A stretch of 7,841 nt of DNA from an uncultured Novosphingobium sp. (GCA_938005655.1 CALLNA010000250.1:1-7841); one strand, 5' to 3'. Shown: positions 1-6,260, numbered from the stretch's first letter. The notes: generated by a model from the letters alone, not told the origin. Made by a program: numbers and translations.

Positions 1-7
1 CCTCCCC
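1..7 (-). promoter_or_regulatory. Shine-Dalgarno sequence for a leftward gene starting outside the window
   Basis: The first seven bases read GGGGAGG on the minus strand, a strong ribosome-binding sequence. With normal spacing the start codon would lie about 5-9 nt beyond the left end. It follows the promoter at 60-88 by about 50 nt, a plausible leader length. An alternative ATG sits at 39-37 on the same strand but has no good purine tract before it. The downstream gene cannot be seen. Confidence 0.5.
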
Positions 8-59
8 GCACCCGCTGCGTGTCGGACTGGCGTTGACATCCACCGATCCGACGGCAGGG

Positions 60-88
60 TATATAACCCATATGGTTCGTTTTGTCAA
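60..88 (-). promoter_or_regulatory. Sigma70-like promoter with palindrome in spacer, directed leftward out of the window
   Basis: On the minus strand a perfect -35 box TTGACA (88-83) is followed, after exactly 17 nt, by a -10-like TATATA (65-60). The spacer holds a CCATATGG palindrome (68-75) within arms AACC/GGTT (65-77), placed where a bound repressor would block RNA polymerase. The promoter lies just past the tetR stop codon and points away from it. The next gene is therefore probably transcribed separately and is a good candidate target of that TetR protein. The promoter call rests on consensus and spacing; the operator role is inferred. Confidence 0.55.
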
Positions 89-107
89 GCGGAATCGTTG
101 TCCCGCG

Positions 108-698
108 TCAGCTCAGCGAGATGTTCCTCGGCCGCCCGGCGGAATCCACGATCAAGGCATTGAACAGCTTGACGACATTCCCGATCGGATAGTCCTCGTC
201 CTGGCGCATCCACCAGGCGAAGATGTCGAAGATGCCGTTCGAGACGAAGGTGACGGCAAGGTCCAGCGGCAGCCACGGGTTGATCCGCGGGCCGGACACG
301 GCGATCTCGCGGGAGATGCGCATGAACTCCTCGCGCATGGCCGAGGCGCCGCCGCCGGTGAGCAGGACGGTCCACAGCTTGCGGTGGCCCTGCACGTAGT
401 CGCACATGTCCGTGACCGAGCGTTCTGGCCGGCCGCCGCGCATGGCCGCCTCGCCCAGCATGAGCAGGTTGCGCACCTCGCCCGCCGCGATCTCCTCCAG
501 CAGGTCGTCCTTGCCGGCGAAGCGGCGGAAGAAGGTCCGGTAGCTCACCCCCGCCGCGTCGGTGATCTCCTTGATCTCGATCTGGTCGAAGCGCCGGGTC
601 TTGAGCAGCTCGAGCAGGGCCGCGCGCAGGGCCTCCACCGACCGCCGCGCGCGAGGATCGTCGGGCTGGGTCGGCGTATTGGTGCGCGGTCTGGCCAA
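108..698 (-). CDS. TetR/AcrR-family transcriptional repressor
   Basis: This is a 196-residue protein, the normal size for a TetR repressor: an N-terminal DNA-binding domain and a helical ligand-binding domain acting as a dimer in the cytoplasm. The N-terminal domain spans about residues 17-67. Its helix-turn-helix is the stretch ITDAAGVSYRTFFRRF (45-60), followed by the usual GKDDLL. The C-terminal part ends with an aromatic, tetR_C-like region (WWMRQDEDYPIGNVV, 162-176). The start codon is TTG: an in-frame TGA lies twelve codons upstream, no other start codon intervenes, and GGGAG sits 10 nt before it. The gene lies 94 nt downstream of the LuxC-like gene on the same strand, with a palindromic element between them. 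Likely targets are its own region, the luxE-luxC pair, or the leftward promoter at 60-88. The ligand is unknown; an acyl or aromatic compound handled by the neighbouring enzymes is a guess. Confidence 0.93.
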   Translation of the reverse strand: MARPRTNTPTQPDDPRARRSVEALRAALLELLKTRRFDQIEIKEITDAAGVSYRTFFRRFAGKDDLLEEIAAGEVRNLLMLGEAAMRGGRPERSVTDMCDYVQGHRKLWTVLLTGGGASAMREEFMRISREIAVSGPRINPWLPLDLAVTFVSNGIFDIFAWWMRQDEDYPIGNVVKLFNALIVDSAGRPRNISLS

Positions 699-708
699 GG
701 TGCGGCTG

Positions 709-713
709 CTCCC
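709..713 (-). promoter_or_regulatory. RBS supporting the TTG start of the TetR gene
   Basis: GGGAG on the minus strand ends 10 nt before the TTG codon at 698-696. No ATG or GTG exists in frame between the upstream stop and the helix-turn-helix, so this site decides the start. Confidence 0.55.
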
Positions 714-730
714 GTGTTTCCCCCAAGCCC

Positions 731-757
731 GTCACCCTGAACGTGTTTCAAGGTGAC
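731..757. repeat. Palindromic intergenic element between the LuxC-like gene and tetR
   Basis: GTCACCCTGAA (731-741) and TTTCAAGGTGAC (746-757) form an imperfect stem with a four-base loop; about 10 of 12 positions pair. No T-run follows on the minus strand, so it does not look like a classical intrinsic terminator. It resembles dispersed GTCACCCTGAA-type palindromes seen between genes of sphingomonads (from memory, not checked). It could weaken read-through from the luxE-luxC transcript into tetR or protect the transcript's 3' end. Confidence 0.5.
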
Positions 758-792
758 GAGAAGGGTGGATGGATGGCGCGGGGTGAGCGTTC

Positions 793-2226
793 CTAACTCT
801 CGCAGCCGTCCTCGTTGGCCATCCAGTGGACGAAGCGGTGGAGCGGGTACATCGCGTCGTGCGGGTTGCCGATCGCGCTCGGTCCGCATTCGCCGAGGCG
901 CACGACGCGCTGGGCGCCGCCGCTGGCGAGGTGGTCGCGCAGCTCGGCCATGCGCTCGAAGGGATAGACCCCGACCGTCTGGGTCGCGACGTTGACGTGC
1001 TTCATCGCCTCCATCAGGCTGGGGACGCAGACCACGTTGGAGGTCTTGCGCAGCGGGTGGAAGTCGACCGGCTCCTCCGAGCGGATGGCGACGCCGCGGC
1101 CGTCGGTCTTGCCGAACACGGCATAGTCGTCGTCCAGCACGCGCAGGGTGTCGATCTCCTCCTTCAGCTCCCGGTCGAGCGGGCGCGGGGTGCCCTCGCC
1201 CATGCGGTCGACGCGGATGCGCGTCGCCAGCAGCTCGCAGTAGCGGTCGGCCTGCTCGGGGCTGGCCTCGATGAAGGTGAAGCGGCTGGAGACGCAGGGC
1301 TCCTGCCCGCCGATCGACACGTCGAGGGCGTTGAGCTCGGCCACCCGGGCCAGGGTCTCGTCGTCGGCGAAGGCTTCCTTGCCGACCATCGAGATCGAGG
1401 TCTTGGGATCGAACGAGACGAGCTGGAAGCCCGGCCCGATGTATTTCATCACGTTGTTGATCGCGTCGCCGCCGCCCCAGGCGACCAGCTTGTCGAAATA
1501 CTGCGGGCGGTAGAGCACGCGCTCGACGCTCTCCTCGCCGCCGCGCCAGTAGATCGCCGACATCGAGCGGACCACCGGGTGGTTCGGATCGACCTCGGCC
1601 ATGGTCCGCAGGAAGGCGACGGTCGAGAACGGATCGGCCGAGGCCATCTTGAACAGGCTGACCGACTTGACCAGCGCCGACTGGGCGATCGAGCGGATGC
1701 CCTGGCTCGGCGCATTGCCCGGCAGGACGTGGATCAGGCGCGGGGCGAAGGCGCGGATGAAGCTGCGCCGTCCCTCGTGATCGGTGTGCGGCACCCATTC
1801 GTCGAGCGCCTTGGGGTTGGGGAAGTTCTGCTCGACCAGTTCCCACAGCGACTTGCGATCGAGATAGTCGATCGAACTCCGCATCTGGTATTCGATCGAC
1901 AGGCGCGGCTGGAGGCTGACCTTGGCCATGCGGTCGATCGTCGCCTGGACGTGCTCGTTGTTCGGATCGGCCAGCTTCTGCCCGGCCTCGTAGAGGAAGT
2001 CGATGATCTCCGAGAGCGGCGTGTTGAGCAGCGGCGGCAGCTCGGTGCGCGGGTGGACCAGCGCATTCAGGTCGAGATTCGGCGTGGCGAAGTCGACCCC
2101 GAGGTCGCGCGAGCGGTGGACCTGCTCGGCGCCCTCGACCACCTGGCCGCGGATGAAGAAGGGGGCGGAATCGATGGCGGCGGCGTCAGCGGCCGGCGCC
2201 GGGCTCAGATCGGTCAGCGTGTTCAT
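793..2226 (-). CDS. LuxC-family acyl-CoA / acyl-enzyme reductase (NADPH-dependent, aldehyde-forming)
   Basis: The 477-residue protein matches the usual length of LuxC, the fatty acid reductase that reduces an enzyme-bound acyl thioester to an aldehyde with NADPH. Visible signatures: HVLPGNAPSQG (166-176) followed by SLFKMASADPF (190-200), the nucleotide-binding region typical of LuxC and related to aldehyde dehydrogenases; AWGGGDAINNV (249-259); and GGQEPCVSSR (306-315). C311 in the last motif is the expected acyl-accepting catalytic cysteine, equivalent in role to Cys286 of Vibrio harveyi LuxC. MYPLHRFVHW (459-468) is the conserved C-terminal segment. The ATG start has GGAG seven bases upstream. 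The gene follows the LuxE-like gene by 18 nt on the same strand, so the two are almost certainly co-transcribed and their products probably cooperate. No luciferase or LuxD acyltransferase gene is present, so light production is not implied. The substrate is unknown: fatty, aromatic or other acids are all possible. Confidence 0.93.
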   Translation of the reverse strand: MNTLTDLSPAPAADAAAIDSAPFFIRGQVVEGAEQVHRSRDLGVDFATPNLDLNALVHPRTELPPLLNTPLSEIIDFLYEAGQKLADPNNEHVQATIDRMAKVSLQPRLSIEYQMRSSIDYLDRKSLWELVEQNFPNPKALDEWVPHTDHEGRRSFIRAFAPRLIHVLPGNAPSQGIRSIAQSALVKSVSLFKMASADPFSTVAFLRTMAEVDPNHPVVRSMSAIYWRGGEESVERVLYRPQYFDKLVAWGGGDAINNVMKYIGPGFQLVSFDPKTSISMVGKEAFADDETLARVAELNALDVSIGGQEPCVSSRFTFIEASPEQADRYCELLATRIRVDRMGEGTPRPLDRELKEEIDTLRVLDDDYAVFGKTDGRGVAIRSEEPVDFHPLRKTSNVVCVPSLMEAMKHVNVATQTVGVYPFERMAELRDHLASGGAQRVVRLGECGPSAIGNPHDAMYPLHRFVHWMANEDGCES

Positions 2227-2244
2227 CGCATGTCTCCAGATGGA

Positions 2245-3597
2245 TCAAGACAGGCCGCGGACATAGGCGTCGACGGTGCCGGCGCAGCCGATCTTGTCGT
2301 CGCCTTCGAGGTCGGCATAGCGGTAGATATTGTCGGCGATCGAGGGCGAGGCGTTGCCGCAGGCGCAGGGGCTGTAGTCGATCTCGATATGGTCGCCCGA
2401 GATCACCCCGCCCCAGCGGGCCTCCATCGACAGGTCGAAGAAGGCGGCGCGCCCCTCGACCTTGCCTTCTCCCACGCCCTCGACCAGCGCGTCGCCCTCC
2501 TTGTTGAGCGGCAGGCAGACCAGCCAGGCGGGCAGGTGATAGCGATGGCCCTCCTTGCAGCGCGGCATCGAGGTGCCCAGCTCCTGCATCCCGTACATCT
2601 GGTAGATGAAGCGCGGCTGGAGGTTGAAGGTCTCATAGACGAATTCGCGGTAGTTGTCGGGCAGCTGCGCGCGCTTGAGCCCGCCGCCGAGATAGACCGC
2701 GTTCTCCGGATGGAAGTCCTTGGCGCTGTAGCCGCGTGCGCGGACCGCCTCGGCGAAGGGATAGAGCGCGCCCCACATGCCGGTGATGTAGAGCTTCTTG
2801 TCGCGCTTGGAGATGATGTCCTCGACCGCGCCGACCTGGGCCTGGTCGAGGCCGCGCTGGCGCTCCTCGGTCTCGCGCTCGTAGTCCTGGATCTCGCCGG
2901 GCTTGGCCGTGCCGTCGGCGATGGCTTTCCGCAGGGTGATCATCTTGGTCAGCGAGCCGACCGTGACCGGCGGCAGGCCGGAGCGGAAGTGGCTGGCCTG
3001 AGGATCGACGAAGGCGGCCATCATCGCCTGGCCCATCGCCTGGTTCTTGTGAGTGAAGGCGACCGCGCCGGCCGCGCCCGCCGGGGTCCGCATGTCGCCC
3101 GCGCGGATGTCCGAGCCCCACTGCACCGCGGCGATGCCGTCGGCGCAGGAGAAGTCGATGTCCTTCTGCGAGGCGACCAGCATGGCCGACTTGCCGGTGG
3201 TCCCGCTGGAGCATGCGACGAACAGGCCGGCCCTGGCGCAGGCCTCCACCCAGTCATCGATCTCCGCGACCCCGGAGAGGTCGACCTGGTCGGTCGGGCA
3301 GGCCGAGACCGTGCCGAGCCACTTGGTCAGCCGGTCCCACTTCTTCTCGGTCAGGAAGCTCTCGGGATAGCTCTTGTAGGCGGTGTGCGGCAGCAGCAGC
3401 GGCACGGCGTCGGCCAGGCTGCGAATCTCGGCGATCTCCGCGTCCTTGGCCCGCAGCGCGACCAGCTTGATCCGCTGGCCCTGCTCATGCAGCCGCTCGT
3501 TCATCGCCGCGATCTGCGTCTCGCGGACCTCGGCATAGGGGGCATAGGCCGCGTCGCTCATGGCCTTGCTCAGCAATTCGTCGCAGTTCTTTCCCAA
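2245..3597 (-). CDS. LuxE-like acyl-protein synthetase (LuxE/PaaK-type adenylating enzyme)
   Basis: The 450-residue protein belongs to the adenylate-forming LuxE / phenylacetate-CoA ligase-like group. These enzymes activate a carboxylic acid with ATP as acyl-AMP and pass it to a thiol. Seen in order: the phosphate-binding loop CSSGTTGKSAML (129-140); YGMQELGTSMPRC (335-347), the aromatic-acidic motif of the adenylation site; SGDHIEID (400-407); and a Cys/His-rich set (C347, H351, C411, C413) resembling the metal site of PaaK-like enzymes. C438 lies 12 residues from the C-terminus, about where LuxE proteins carry the cysteine that receives the acyl group, which favours acyl-protein synthetase over a simple CoA ligase. 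The protein is longer than luminous-bacterial LuxE (about 370-380); residues 233-268 form a charged Glu/Arg/Lys-rich stretch. The start is TTG with GGGAGAG seven to eight bases upstream. An ATG at codon 13 (3561) is the alternative but has a poorer RBS. First gene of the luxE-luxC pair. Confidence 0.9.
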   Translation of the reverse strand: MGKNCDELLSKAMSDAAYAPYAEVRETQIAAMNERLHEQGQRIKLVALRAKDAEIAEIRSLADAVPLLLPHTAYKSYPESFLTEKKWDRLTKWLGTVSACPTDQVDLSGVAEIDDWVEACARAGLFVACSSGTTGKSAMLVASQKDIDFSCADGIAAVQWGSDIRAGDMRTPAGAAGAVAFTHKNQAMGQAMMAAFVDPQASHFRSGLPPVTVGSLTKMITLRKAIADGTAKPGEIQDYERETEERQRGLDQAQVGAVEDIISKRDKKLYITGMWGALYPFAEAVRARGYSAKDFHPENAVYLGGGLKRAQLPDNYREFVYETFNLQPRFIYQMYGMQELGTSMPRCKEGHRYHLPAWLVCLPLNKEGDALVEGVGEGKVEGRAAFFDLSMEARWGGVISGDHIEIDYSPCACGNASPSIADNIYRYADLEGDDKIGCAGTVDAYVRGLS

Positions 3598-3602
3598 GGC
3601 TT

Positions 3603-3609
3603 CTCTCCC
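3603..3609 (-). promoter_or_regulatory. RBS supporting the TTG start of the LuxE-like gene
   Basis: GGGAGAG on the minus strand is well placed for the TTG at 3597-3595 (7 nt from GGAG). The in-frame ATG at 3561 has only AAGG very close to it. The TTG is therefore preferred. Confidence 0.6.
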
Positions 3610-3610
3610 G

Positions 3611-3695
3611 TGGCGCGAGCCGATGGCGACTCCAGCGTTTCGTTTCCTTACTATGTCATATCAAACGACACAATAGCCGAACGACGGTAGGACCT
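3611..3695 (-). promoter_or_regulatory. Upstream control region of the luxE-luxC pair, with candidate operator
   Basis: This AT-richer stretch between the luxE RBS and the repeat must carry the promoter of the pair. It holds the perfect palindrome TATGTCATA (3652-3660) overlapping a TGTC-N9-GACA dyad (3654-3670), of a size suited to a TetR dimer. The sequence AAACGA occurs on both strands here (plus 3663-3668; minus inside 3640-3648) and also in the promoter spacer at the left window edge. No -35/-10 pair with good spacing and match was found, so the exact promoter is not assigned. Confidence 0.35.
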
Positions 3696-3875
3696 CAGTT
3701 CGAATTTCGGGCAGGAGGGAACGGCCATCACAAGCCTCGTCGCCCCGGACTTGATCCAGGGCCCCGCTTCTTCCTGCGCGACGTCGGAAAAGGAAAGCGG
3801 GACCCCGGATCAAGTCCGGGGTGACGAAGAGGATGGGGAATGTCAGCGATGAGGCCGCAAGCCGAATTCAAGCTG
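3696..3875. repeat. Composite inverted repeat, copy 1
   Basis: A nested palindrome. Inner arms of 32 nt (3738-3769 and 3795-3826) match at 29 of 32 positions around a 25-nt loop; the right arm includes AAGCGGGACCCCGGATCAAG. An outer arm CAGTTCGAATTTCGG (3696-3710) faces CCGAATTCAAGCTG (3862-3875), its imperfect inverse. The same architecture occurs at 7429-7620, on the other side of the three-gene block. It has no coding capacity of its own. In RNA the inner stem would be very stable and could end or protect transcripts. The plus-strand reading frame that runs from inside this repeat into the aldolase gene is repeat-derived and is not taken as coding. Confidence 0.85.
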
Positions 3876-3952
3876 CGGCACCACCTAAGCGCGAGCCGCT
3901 TGACGCGGGCGGGAGGCCGCTGCCAGTGCTGCGCCGTCGCCGCGCGGGTGGC

Positions 3953-3957
3953 AGGAG
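3953..3957 (+). promoter_or_regulatory. RBS fixing the aldolase start at 3965
   Basis: AGGAG ends 7 nt before the ATG at 3965. The frame stays open upstream to a GTG at 3821 inside the hairpin repeat. The RBS and the match to aldolase family starts place the true start at 3965. Confidence 0.65.
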
Positions 3958-3964
3958 AGCGAAG

Positions 3965-4732
3965 ATGACGGGCGACTCGCTGAAGCGGAGACTGCGGCAG
4001 GGCGGCGGGCAACTGGGGATCGTGATGATGCTCCCCTCGCCCGACGTGGCCGAGATCGTCGGGCAGAGCGGCATCGACGTGGCGATGATCGACCACGAGC
4101 ACGGGACCGGCGGGGTGCAGGACTTCGTCGCCCAGGCGCGCGCGCTGCGCAGCAGCGCGATGCGCGCCATGGTCCGGGTGCCGCCCGGCGACCTGCGCCA
4201 CGCCCGGCGCCTGCTCGACGCGGGCTGCGAGGCAATCGTCTTCCCCGCGATCGACACGGCGGAGGAGGCCGCGGCGGCCGTCGCCGCCTGCCGCTATCCG
4301 CCGCGCGGGGAACGCGGCGCGGGCGCCGGCATCCGCGCCGCCGGCTATGGGCTGGACCCGGGCTACTACGCGCCGGAGGCCGAGGACGGGCGGCTGATCG
4401 TGATCCAGATCGAATCCGCACGGGCGGTCGACGAGATCGACGCGATCTGCGCGGTCGAAGGCGTCGACATGCTGCTGATCGGCCCGCGCGACCTCGCCGC
4501 GAGCATGGGCCTGCTCAATGCCATGGGCGACCCCGCGCTGTGGGAGAAGGTCGACCACGCGGCCCGGCGGGTGAAGGCGGCGGGCAAGTACCTCGCCTCC
4601 ACCCTGCGCCCCGGCCGGACGGTGGGCGAGATGTTCGCCGAGGGCTACGACCTCGTCCTCGCGGCCAAGGACGTCGACTTCATCCTCGACGGCGCGCGGG
4701 GCCTGGCGGCCTCGGCGCGGGGAGCCGCCTGA
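3965..4732 (+). CDS. HpcH/HpaI-family class II (metal-dependent) 2-keto acid aldolase
   Basis: The 255-residue protein is the normal size for the HpaI / GarL / RhmA aldolase family, which cleaves 2-keto-4-hydroxy acids into pyruvate (or a close relative) and an aldehyde using a divalent metal. Catalytic residues line up with HpaI at an offset of one: H46 in DHEHG (general base, HpaI H45), R71 in RVPPGD (R70), and metal ligands E150 in IQIESA (E149) and D176 in IGPRDLAAS (D175). Other family signatures are FPAIDTAEEA (93-102) and RYPPRGERGAG (110-120). Residues around the substrate pocket do not tell aromatic-pathway from sugar-acid aldolases. Context (LacI regulator, secreted hydrolase) favours a deoxy-keto sugar-acid substrate such as 2-keto-3-deoxy-rhamnonate or keto-deoxy-glucarate, but this is inference. 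The gene is convergent with the hydrolase gene, with 7 nt between their stops. Its promoter was not identified and must lie in or after the repeat upstream. Confidence 0.93.
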   Translation: MTGDSLKRRLRQGGGQLGIVMMLPSPDVAEIVGQSGIDVAMIDHEHGTGGVQDFVAQARALRSSAMRAMVRVPPGDLRHARRLLDAGCEAIVFPAIDTAEEAAAAVAACRYPPRGERGAGAGIRAAGYGLDPGYYAPEAEDGRLIVIQIESARAVDEIDAICAVEGVDMLLIGPRDLAASMGLLNAMGDPALWEKVDHAARRVKAAGKYLASTLRPGRTVGEMFAEGYDLVLAAKDVDFILDGARGLAASARGAA

Positions 4733-4739
4733 CGCCGGC

Positions 4740-6260
4740 TCAGTGCGAGGGCGGGATCGGCCGCACCGCGCAGTCGCGCTGCTCACCGGGCGCGGCGGCC
4801 CCGGGCACGGTGATGATCGCCCGCCGATAGCGCGTGAGCTGCGGCGCGCCGTCGTCGCTCACCTCCAGGATCACGTGCAGTCGGTAGGCGGCCGGCGGGG
4901 CGAACTGGTCGACATGGGCCGTGTCGCCCAGCGTCGCCGTGACCGTCTCGCCGGTCTCGGCCGACAGCTTGAGGTCGGGCGCGAACAGGCCGCTGGCCTC
5001 GCGATACCAGCGCCAGCGATAGGTCAGCGCGTTCCCGTCCGGATCGGACGAGCCGGCGGCCGACAGCGTGACCGGCCGGCCCGGGCAGGCGGCAATCTCG
5101 ACCGGCTCCAGCCCGGCCCGGCCGTTGAGCACGGGCCGCGGCGCGTGGTTGGCCTGGCCGTAGTCGGGCGTGACCGACCACTGCATCCGCGCCGCGAAAT
5201 CGTTCTGGAAGGCGCTGCGCCAGCGCCAGATCGTCGCCTGGGGCGTGGAATAGGTCTGGCCGTCGCTGCCCCGGACGGTGTCGGTGGTCGTGGTCCACAG
5301 CCCGAGCCCGTCCGACAGCCGGTCGTAGCGCCCGCCCCAGCCGCCCCAGTCGGGCCGCTCGGGAACGCTCAGGCCGTTGGGGATCAGCGAGAGGAACGAG
5401 GGCGTGTCCCCCTCCATGATATAGGCGGGCAGCGGATAGAGCGCCCCCAGCGGCCCCTTGGCGCGGATGTTCCGCTCCAGCCATTCCTTGCTCACCGGCC
5501 CCTGGTCGGCCCCCGGCAGCGGCGCCGAGATGCCGGTCCAGGTGGCGAGCTGATAGCGGGTGAAGCCGTGGATGCCGGTCTCCCAGAACAGCTTGGGGAA
5601 ATAGGCGCGGGCCCAGGGGCCGGCGTCGTCCTGGTCGGAGATCGAATAGACCCGCAGCCTGGCGACGAAGCGCTCGACCGCCTCGGGCGAGCGCTCGGCC
5701 CGCACCGTCCACAGCGCCTGGGCGAGGTCGGCCGCCCCGCCCCAGGCGGCGATCCAGACCGGGCGCGGATCGGGCCGGTCGACCGCCGCGATGATCAGGC
5801 GCGAGGCGGCGGTGTCCTTGCCCTTGCCAACCCCGCTCATGCCATAGACCGGGCTGCCGGCGCGCAGCCGCGCGCGCAGCCAGGCGGCGTCGGGATAGCG
5901 CGGGTCGTGCCGCCGCAGGTTCCCGAGGACGGTGCCGTAGGCGGCGATGCGCTGCTCGATCAGTTCGGGATGCGGGTCCCTGGGCAGGTGTCGCGAGGTC
6001 GAGGCGACCAGCCCCTCGATCTCGATGTCGTTCGAATAGAGCAGCAGCCGGACCATCGATTCGGCGTCGTCCGGCTCGTTGCCGATGTCGGTCAGGACGA
6101 TCAGGCGCGGTCGCGGCGCGGCGGGCTCGGCCGGGGCGAGCGCGCGGGGCGGGGCGACGGGTAGCGCGGGGGGCGGCGCGGCCGCTGCGGTCGACGCCAG
6201 CAAGGCCGCCGCCAGCGCGCCTGCCACAACCCGGTGAATCCCTGCCGTCGCCCTCGCCAT
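4740..6260 (-). CDS. Secreted Sde182/DUF1593-type nucleoside-hydrolase-like protein
   Basis: A 506-residue protein with an N-terminal signal peptide: VVAGALAAALLASTAAAA (11-28), then a Pro/Ala-rich linker to about residue 50. The first domain (about 52-340) carries LTDIGNEPDDAES (56-68), a variant of the aspartate-rich ribose- and calcium-binding motif of nucleoside hydrolases, and GDTPSFLSLIPNGL (284-297). This is the NH-like domain called DUF1593, described from the Saccharophagus degradans cellulose-binding protein Sde182. The C-terminal part begins with NHAPRPVLNG (371-380) and has a PKD-like beta region, SSDPDGNALTYRWRW (404-418), ending in RYRRAIITV, typical of the Sde182 C-terminal domain. 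It probably acts on a glycosidic or ribosyl bond outside the cytoplasm; the substrate is unknown. The ATG at 6260 has GGAG 7 nt upstream. The frame is open far upstream (to about 7448), but that part is antisense to lacI. Divergent from lacI, with a shared operator in the gap. Confidence 0.92.
   Translation of the reverse strand: MARATAGIHRVVAGALAAALLASTAAAAPPPALPVAPPRALAPAEPAAPRPRLIVLTDIGNEPDDAESMVRLLLYSNDIEIEGLVASTSRHLPRDPHPELIEQRIAAYGTVLGNLRRHDPRYPDAAWLRARLRAGSPVYGMSGVGKGKDTAASRLIIAAVDRPDPRPVWIAAWGGAADLAQALWTVRAERSPEAVERFVARLRVYSISDQDDAGPWARAYFPKLFWETGIHGFTRYQLATWTGISAPLPGADQGPVSKEWLERNIRAKGPLGALYPLPAYIMEGDTPSFLSLIPNGLSVPERPDWGGWGGRYDRLSDGLGLWTTTTDTVRGSDGQTYSTPQATIWRWRSAFQNDFAARMQWSVTPDYGQANHAPRPVLNGRAGLEPVEIAACPGRPVTLSAAGSSDPDGNALTYRWRWYREASGLFAPDLKLSAETGETVTATLGDTAHVDQFAPPAAYRLHVILEVSDDGAPQLTRYRRAIITVPGAAAPGEQRDCAVRPIPPSH

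Noticed and set aside
33..65. Plus-strand promoter using TTGACA at 33-38 and TATATA at 60-65
   Set aside because: The spacing is 21 nt, too long for sigma70, and it would point into the antisense of tetR. The minus-strand reading has exact 17-nt spacing.
545..1846. Minus-strand open frame of 433 codons overlapping luxC and tetR
   Set aside because: It runs out of frame through the LuxC-like gene, the palindrome and tetR, and shows no domain.
793..3597. Complete bioluminescence (lux) operon
   Set aside because: Only LuxC- and LuxE-type genes are present; no LuxA, LuxB or LuxD sequence is in the window.
826..3690. Very long plus-strand reading frame (954 codons)
   Set aside because: It is antisense to the LuxE-like and LuxC-like genes, both of which have family motifs and proper RBSs. 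Its product is Arg/Asp/Gly/Leu-rich with no recognisable domain, as expected of a shadow frame in GC-rich DNA.
3821..3964. 48-codon upstream extension of the aldolase from a GTG
   Set aside because: It begins inside the hairpin repeat, has no RBS, and the encoded residues do not resemble the aldolase family.
4743..6164. Plus-strand open frame of 473 codons opposite the hydrolase
   Set aside because: Shadow of the hydrolase gene; low-complexity composition, no motifs.
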